A DNA stretch of 64,000 nt, taken from contig CACRXP010000002.1 of assembly GCA_902702965.1 (NCBI GenBank), positions 1,012,901 to 1,076,900 of the forward strand, in the 5' to 3' direction. The DNA comes from Spirometra erinaceieuropaei (lineage: Eukaryota > Platyhelminthes > Cestoda > Diphyllobothriidea > Diphyllobothriidae). A program made the translations under genes and the position numbers. Positions 57,492 through 64,000 of the stretch are shown piece after piece. Positions within the stretch are counted from its first letter, which is position 1. Each line of letters begins with the position of its first letter. A model generated the notes under the pieces. That model did no database searches and was not told the origin of the DNA. It saw only the letters and a list, made by a program, of their open reading frames with translations.

Positions 57492-57801
57492 ATGTCACGT
57501 TCGTTTTGGGCCACAAAACAGTCTACAGGAACCGATTTGGCGTTGTACATCGGTGTTTTTCCAGTGGGATCTGTACGCTCCTACAATTATGGACCTTCAA
57601 CCAGTACCCTGTCTCGTCCTAGGCTGTTACTGTGCTACTAACCATATTCAGGGTGATTAATTGAAAGGCAACGCACAATACGCGTAACACTGCACTTAAA
57701 CTCGAAAGTTGAATACCGACTTCCATGAAGTCTTCTATGAGAAAACTGCAAAAAGTAATGGCCCCACCTTCGTAGACAAAACGACGAGACGTGTTCACAT
57801 A

Positions 57802-58764
57802 CAGTAGGTGGGCTAACTCATGAACTGTCAACCGAAATTCCGAAATGCGTTTGCGTTTCAAAAATATTGATTAAGTAGGGTTGTAAAACTAGTCAGCCTT
57901 TAACATAATCCTATAATGTTTCAGTTACCTCTGGATGCCGTCTTTCGAATGAACTTCCTTCCGGCTGCATGCAAAAACTACACTCTGTAAAAAATGACTA
58001 CTTAGGTTGCATGAAATTTTCTCATCGATTTTCGATGCCCCTAAAAGTCCAATTATATTTAATGGAAAACATGCATAAAAATATTCATTCTTTTGCTCAT
58101 TCGGTAGATAATTACGTCTTCTTCTAATTTTATACTCTGAGGAGGGACATAATTCGGTTTTTAAAAAGTTTCTAATTGTGGGACATTTAAATACCGTGAA
58201 ATGGCCGTTCATAAAACGTCATATCTCTGCATTTACCAATGTGACTTGTAAAGTTAGAAATTTGGCTCAAATCCACTGCTTAATTTTATGAACCCCACAT
58301 GGTCCCTTCTTAATACGGTAGAGAACTGTATGGTTTTCCGTATGGCAAAATTATACGGTTTGTAGTTTAGGAAGCCTGAATGCAAGCGTGACGCCAGGTC
58401 GGGTTCAAAATTATTCGGGAATTGGAAAAGTTTTATAAAACCAAATTATACCCTTCCTTCAAGTGTGAAATTGAAGGAAGACGTAATTTTCTACTGAATA
58501 AGACAAAGAATAAATATTTTATGCATATTTTCTATGAAATATAATTAAAATTTTAAGAGCTTCGAAAACCAATGGGAAAAATGCATGCTACTTAATTAGT
58601 CATTTTTTATGGTTTGTTCGAAAGCCGACGTCCTGGGGTAACTGAATTATTATAGAATTGTATTGTAGGCTGACCAGTTTTAAAACCCTACTTAATTAAT
58701 CTTTTTGAAACGAAAACGCATTTCGGAATTTCGGTTGACATTGCATGAGTTAGCCCACCTACTG
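57802..58764. mobile_element. Family A MITE, copy A10 (best-preserved)
   Basis: Starts CAGTAGGTGGGCTAACTCAT after TA (57800-57801), ends ATGAGTTAGCCCACCTACTG before TA (58765-58766). The outermost 20 bp of the two ends are perfect complements. Length 963 bp. Good reference copy for the family. Confidence 0.92.
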
Positions 58765-58904
58765 TAGTACACGCATACACGGCAGCACCAGTGCAAGCAC
58801 GCGCGCAAACTGCGACCGGCAACAGCAACAGCCCAACACGCACACACAGAAGGGCTACTTCCACCATCTTACCGGCCCGCATTCTTCCAGGACTGCTTGC
58901 CCCT

Positions 58905-59705
58905 AAAACGGGACACGCGGTAGATGTGCTGGACCAACTCAGGGGCTAGGTTGGAGTCCGACAGGCGTTATCGGGAATGTGCACCCATTCAGGATGCGGT
59001 GGCAAGCCCAGTTGCAGGCTCACGTCGTGCCCATCTACCTCTATGGCACCCCCTATTTTTATTGTGGTATAAAGTCCTGGGGTCAGTGTCCGCCTCTCCC
59101 GGCTCCAGTCTTCTTGACTCTGTCTTGACACCGGACTCAGGCGGGGGAGGTTAGAGCGTAGGTAGATGCAGCGCAAGTCTACCGGCACTATAAACCCCTG
59201 CGCAAGTCACCGTTCCTGCTCCCACCGCTGCTGCAGCTGTGGGGCACACGGTGGACATCATCGAAATCGATGGTCGAACTATCATCGTGTGTTTTGGGCC
59301 CCTAAAACGGGCCACGCGGTAGATGCGCTAGATCATCACAGGAGTTATTGGGATTACAGGCTCCATAACAAATGCCAACGCTGGGGATGTGGTGGCAGCC
59401 TCCACTACAGGCTCACATCGGGCAAATAGGGATTCGTGCCGCCCCTGGTCAGTGTCCGTTGTGGACCAAGGGGTGTGGTGGTACGCCTAGATGCGGGTCT
59501 AACCCCCTGCAGCCGCTCCTGACTCCGGTCTTCTTGACTCTGTCTTGACACCGGGTCCGGTTCGGGTAGGAGAGAGTGCGGTAGATGCTGCGCTATTCTA
59601 CAGTCACTACAAACTGATTTACGCACAAGTCATTGTGCCTGCTCTCACCTTGCCGTGGAGCACGCACGGTGGACATCGTCGGTAACGACGGTCGAACTGT
59701 CGTGC
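58905..59705 (-). repeat. Family B tandem duplication
   Basis: Two direct units begin CCCTAAAACGGGACACGCGG (58905) and CCCCTAAAACGGGCCACGCG (59298), about 390 bp apart. Each ends with TTCTTGACTCTGTCTTGACAC, a GCAAGTCTACCGGCACTATA-like block and a GGTGGACATC-TCG block. It is oriented opposite to the copy at 37.9 kb. Confidence 0.65.
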
Positions 59706-61267
59706 GTGTGTGTGAGAGACCAAGAGTACATTTACGATGCGTGCAGAGACCTGAAATGCACCCATCGCATGCTGCTCACAGGCAAGCGTGCTGAAAAATT
59801 AAGTTGCGGTCTGGATGGAGAAGAAGACAAGTCGTCGCTGGACCTCGAAGTTGGCCTCAATTTGCACGGACCGAACCTGACCTAGGAGTTACTTGGGGCA
59901 CGAGCCCGCCAGTTCACAACTCTTAATAGTCTGGGGCGAGCATTATTTCAGCAAGTAGTGCATTAGAGGCATACATAGGAGTAGTTGTCAGTAGGAGTGT
60001 ATAATTGGCACCCAGGTTCTACAAGTACACTTGCGATGGTTATCACCCAGGGGTTGGATTGGCTGGCTCTGTCTAAAATGATGGCCTTACGTTGCAGCTT
60101 GTTGGGGGACGAGTGCAGCACACAGAGGGTGGCCACCTGGCAGACCAAACACAGAAACGGCAGACCGCAGGACCAGAGATGCTCCGAATGCTGCTTTCGG
60201 CCAAAATCTTTAGTGCCATCATTGAGTCAGAGTGGGGTTCCGGTGAGAAAATTTCGTCTGCCCTTTGTCTGATGCAGTAGACAGACCAGAAGGATTGGAG
60301 GGAGCTTGCAGAGGGGAGGATAGCGCAAAAAGACGGATAGACTGGTAAAAGCCACATCCCGGATAGTTCTGGAAACGTGTTCCCCCCTCCCTTCTTCTCC
60401 TTTCTGGCCATGTAGCTCAGCTTAGCCTCCTTTTTGTGACTGGCCAACCGAAGCGCCGGGGAGGAGGAGATTGGGGTGTTGCGCCCCTGGTCAACCATTC
60501 GCTTGTCACGCAAAAAATACTCCGGAACCACGGAGAGAGGAAAGAGGGGCACTGGCGGTGTAGTTTAAGCGCCACGATGAGTATAATCGGCTCCCTCAAA
60601 CAGCCGGAAGGCGCAACTAACGTGCGCTTGGGTGCAGACATACTGGCCCATCCGAAAAAAAAATAAATTATAAGAACTTGTGATCGTTCTGTGTAAGAAT
60701 GTCAGCACGAAGCCGAGTCAGGGCAGCCCTCTGTTAACAAGCAGATAGCCTTAAGTCGCAGAGTCATGTCTGCGCTCAGCCGGAGTGACTAGTCTTCACG
60801 CCAAGAAGCGCCCTAGTGTTTGTGTGCGTGTGCCTGTACCCAACACCTTTTGGCGAATGTTTGCAATTACTGACGGCTGGGGCAAAAGGAGTAGGTCGTG
60901 TCTATATTATGGGTGCAGGGTACCTGAGTAAGCCGCTCTAAATGAACGATTCGCAGTGTCGACAAGCGGTGAAGGGGATTCGGCGTCACTTTCATGATCA
61001 TCACCTACAGACCTTCGTCAGGGCGATGGCGGTCAAAAATGCTGTCGTTTTCTTCGTGAAGCTACTGACGCTGTTTCCGCATCGATTCTAATTAAAAAGT
61101 TTAGCAGAGCTTGGAACAAATAAGCCCTGTTACGAGGAGGTGGCTCCAGTCAAGAGACCTCGCACGCAGTTGCATAGTGACGACCAATCAGTAGGTTTTA
61201 TCAGCAAAGACCAGAATGGCCATAGCTGGCTCATTTCGCGTCACAAGCGCCTCGTACCACAGCTGCC
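59706..61267. other. No recognisable gene
   Basis: A 159-codon minus-strand frame (60073-60552) opposes plus-strand frames. No domain was seen. A decayed SINE S tail may lie at 61180-61240 (AGCAAAGACCAGAATGGCC). Confidence 0.4.
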
Positions 61268-61338
61268 CGTGGTGGTGGTGGTGGTGGTGGTGGTGGTGGT
61301 GGTGGTGGTGGTGGTGGTGGTGGTGGTGGTAGTGGTGG
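61268..61338 (+). repeat. (GGT)n microsatellite
   Basis: About 23 GGT units with one AGT near the end. It produces an open frame with a long valine run. Confidence 0.97.
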
Positions 61339-61861
61339 ATTATGTCCGGTTGATGGAAGGCAGGAGAAACCCCAAGGGGCAGCTGTCCAAAGTTATTGCA
61401 TCTCTGTCGGTCCGCAGTTCCAAATATCGCCGATTCAAGGTTCTACGAGTTGACAGCACAATGACAACATTGTCGTCCTGATCGATCCCGAGTATGGAGC
61501 TTTTGCGCAGGCCATTGAAGTAGTATACCGAATTTTGCGGTATCTCCATAGCAGAAGCTCCCACGTGTGCCTGGCGCCCCTGCAGTTAGTTAACCTAACG
61601 GATTGTGAATAGTGGACTTCAGACGATGGGGGAGGAGAAGGATGAGGAGGAAGAGGAGGAGGGGGAGGGGGGAAGAGTGGGAACTGCAAACAGTGCTGTT
61701 GGAGGCACGAGCAAATTTCGTAGTTATGGGATATTAGGTAAACAAGGGCCGCCTATCCCACAGCTCGAGGCTAGGGAGACGAGGAGGGCCACAACGGGAA
61801 GAAAAAAACGCAAAAAAACACGGACTCCTTAGAAACAGAGTGCATAAGCACAGAGGCTTAC
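61339..61861. other. Intron of the TBC gene, GA-rich
   Basis: A purine tract GGAGGAGAAGGATGAGGAGG lies near 61628-61675. No exon was found between it and the donor at 61860-61861. Confidence 0.5.
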
Positions 61862-62042
61862 CAGGCCCTCGTCGTAGTAGTGTTCGAGGTAGGTGTCGCA
61901 GATCTTGCTGAATGTCCAAAAGGCGTCCGCCTCGGGCATAAACATGAGGAGAACGGCAGCCAGCGGCGCCTGGCCCTGACAGTAGCCCTTCCCTGGGTGA
62001 CTTAGGGTGTAGGCTTTGAGCAGGTTGTAGAGACTCTCACGT
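61862..62042 (-). CDS. TBC1D10-like RabGAP, exon with glutamine-finger motif
   Basis: First visible exon of the gene. The acceptor TTTCCATTCTCAG enters in phase 2, and the donor GGCCTG|GTAAGC leaves in phase 0. It encodes RESLYNLLKAYTLSHPGKGY, CQGQAPLAAVLLMFMP and EADAFWTFSKICDTYLEHYY. In TBC proteins the YxQ motif, here YCQ, supplies the glutamine finger that acts with an arginine finger to drive GTP hydrolysis on Rab GTPases. The arginine-finger motif (IxxDxxR) is in the preceding exon of the family and was not found up to 64000. Closest family by pattern is TBC1D10/EPI64/Whacked, known regulators of Rab27/Rab35-type trafficking; which Rab this protein targets is unknown. Confidence 0.95.
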
Positions 62043-63004
62043 CTGAGAATGGAAACATTAATAAGACGCTTAAACGGCGTGAAGAAGATGAACGGGGGGG
62101 AGAGAAATAGGAGACTGTGAGGGGAAGTAAGGACACATGGGCAATAGGAAAAGCCCTGCCTGAAACGGAACCGCACAAACGGCTGGTCAGTACCGATGTA
62201 GGCATGGGAATGTGCAAATCTGGAATTCTTGACTTAACAACTGAGAATGCTGCAAACTGATGTTGACGGAAGACCATAGCAGCTTCGGACAGACGGACAC
62301 GAGCACAAATAGACAGTTTTGCGTCCCGCGTACGTCACAACTATCCGTACTGCGTGTTCAGCACACCATAGACAGTACTGGCAGAGCTCCTGACGAGGAG
62401 ACAGCTGACAAACACAAGTCCTTTATCAGCTACCAAAAAACCCCCTCTTTTAGCGATAATGAAGTGAGAACAGACTGCCTCTTACATGAAATTTCGTCTC
62501 GAGAAAGGATTGGTGCAATGACTTTCCATTAAGAGGTGAGTTGTATAAAGCTAGATTATTAGTGGCACTGGCGTGGATTCCAGGTGCCCGTAATTCCCTC
62601 CCAAGCTGGAAAAACAGTTCAACTGAGAATGACCCCTGCCCACATATTTCCTCCTCACTGTGATTGCGAGTGTGGAGTCGCACTGACTTAGATCATTGTG
62701 TTGGAATATCCCCCGCGGCTCCAGGAGTGATTAGTGAGGCTCACGAAATTAGGGCATGAGCTTGGAAGAGAAAACGACCGAATTAGATAGAGGAAGGGTT
62801 GTCTTCCCCTCTCGTTTCGTCACCAGAAAGTCAGACATGCAATTATCGACAGGTTTGACAGAGGAGTTCGGTACAGGTGCACAAGAGATCAGGATGTGGT
62901 GAGAGATGTCGAAAAGCATATATAGAAGATGGCAAGGGAGTGGTAGGTATTTTGATAAATATGGTCTTATTAAACACCCATCCGCCACACAACAATGGCT
63001 GTAC
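62043..63004. other. Upstream intron of the TBC gene, no exon found
   Basis: I looked for the preceding exon (patterns for RKGIP, RDLHRQFP and FPFHEMF) and saw none. Short minus-strand frames have no support. Confidence 0.4.
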
Positions 63005-63420
63005 ACCATGCTGAAACACACGAACACGGTGGTGTATGAATGGATATTTCGCGGTTATAAAAACTTCTATCATTAAAAACTTTAGAAAAACCAAAAGATA
63101 TTCTTTTTGAGTGAAAATTTTGAAGAAAAGATACTCTACTACCAAATGAGTACCACGAAACGTTTTCTGTGCATAGTTTCTATAAAATATATTTAGATTT
63201 AAAGGGGAACCGAAAATCAATTGGATAAAATCCCCACTACCTAAGCGGACATTTTTTACCGAACGTGGTTTTCGCAGGCGGCCGGAAAGACACTCATTCA
63301 AAAGTTGGTATTTTGGCGTGACTGAAATATCATGGGATTATGCTGTATGGTAATTGATATTATTAATCCAGCTGAGTGATACATTTTAGTCCAATATTTT
63401 ATGAGATAGGTCAGACACTG
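63005..63420. mobile_element. Family A MITE, right arm only (A13)
   Basis: TTTTCTGTGCATAGTTTCTA, CGAACGTGGTTTTCGCAGGC and TGACTGAAATATCATGGGAT lead to the terminus GAGATAGGTCAGACACTG followed by TA (63421-63422). Confidence 0.65.
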
Positions 63421-64000
63421 TAAGCAAAAGACCCAAAAAGAATGAAGTGCTGCATGAATAAAAAACAGCAGAATCTTCGTCCGGTGAAAAAGGGAGTTGG
63501 GCGAAGTTGAAAGGCGTGACGTTTCTGCAGTTCAAGTTAAACGAGACGAAAAACAACCACACAGTGGGATAGTGTAGGAAAATTTAGCGAGTAGACAGCA
63601 AATGGCAGTGGAGCTCTGTTACGACAGACCAAGCTGGGAAGAAAAATTCGCCGGAGAAAAACAATGATGCGAGATAAAAGAAGGGCTGGCAAAACACGTG
63701 ACTGGGCTCCTGACTGACATCTAAGGTAGAAATATGCTGGGAGAACTTTCGGTGCACAGCAGATGCAACTGCTAGACTTGCAGACGGGTGCATTAAACGA
63801 TTATACCGTTCTGACAAAGTATCCAAATACCATCTGAAGCAGTATACGGTACTGGTTGCCCAAATAAACTTGAAAAGTGAATTTCGCAATACTGTAAGGA
63901 GGCACGAGCAATTGCCAGACGCTGCGGGATTACCCTGTTCGCCAACTGATCAGCTTCTTCCGCAAGTGCATGTATCACTGCATACTTTGAAGACCATAAA
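63421..64000. other. No recognisable feature
   Basis: A 101-codon minus-strand frame (63584-63889) shows no motif. No repeat was recognised. Confidence 0.4.

Noticed and set aside
60073..60552. 159-codon minus-strand frame
   Set aside because: No motif, and opposing plus-strand frames of similar quality. It lies in a TBC intron.
61140..61481. 113-codon frame with a long valine run
   Set aside because: It is the (GGT)n microsatellite read in one frame.

Overview
This is eukaryotic DNA. It has spliced exons with GT/AG borders, long non-coding stretches, microsatellites, an assembly gap of N (5313-5387) and a dense load of retroelements and short inverted-repeat elements. The repeat types point to a flatworm: Penelope-like elements (PLEs) with GIY-YIG endonucleases, LINE-type tails with C2H2 zinc fingers, and tRNA-headed SINEs. 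A large-genome tapeworm of the diphyllobothriid group (Spirometra / Dibothriocephalus kind) is the best guess, but that is inference from repeat style and was not checked by a search. There are no bacterial operons, CRISPR arrays or rRNA genes.

One host gene is well supported. It is a RabGAP of the TBC1D10 / EPI64 (Drosophila Whacked) family on the minus strand. Five exons can be read in order: 61862-62042, 48882-48956, 37139-37253, 33912-34066 and 30115-30225 (stop codon). Every junction has a usable splice site, and reading phase carries across all four introns (phases 0, 0, 1, 0). The visible product is about 212 residues: the C-terminal part of the TBC domain, including the glutamine-finger motif YCQ, and a short tail. 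The N-terminal part, with the arginine finger, must lie beyond the window. The introns are about 12.9, 11.6, 3.1 and 3.7 kb and are filled with mobile elements.

The rest is mostly repeats. (A) Palindromic elements of about 0.9-1.07 kb start CAGTAGGTG, end CACCTACTG and sit at TA dinucleotides; they cluster at 8.6-14.6, 39.4-42.4 and 54-58.8 kb, and one has inserted into another at 39.6 kb. (B) A GC-rich modular repeat recurs at least ten times, as inverted and tandem copies at 55.6-56.1 and 58.9-59.7 kb. (C) A small terminal-inverted-repeat element is filled with degenerate TTAGGG. (D) A repeat occurs as a tandem dimer of 718 bp period at 0.14-1.64 kb and again at 14.7-16.7 kb; its copies carry hammerhead-ribozyme-like cores. 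(S, T) Two different tRNA-derived SINE families are present. Five PLE fragments, one 5'-truncated LINE and two zinc-finger relics of LINE tails are also seen.

Other structures are an 800-bp inverted duplication at 23.2-27.1 kb, an (AGT)n tract at 18.9 kb lying between two direct copies of a hammerhead-bearing repeat, and a (GGT)n tract at 61.3 kb. Large parts (for example 12.6-13.6, 21.3-23.2, 44.2-45.8, 49.0-50.7, 51.2-54.0 and 59.7-61.1 kb) show nothing recognisable.
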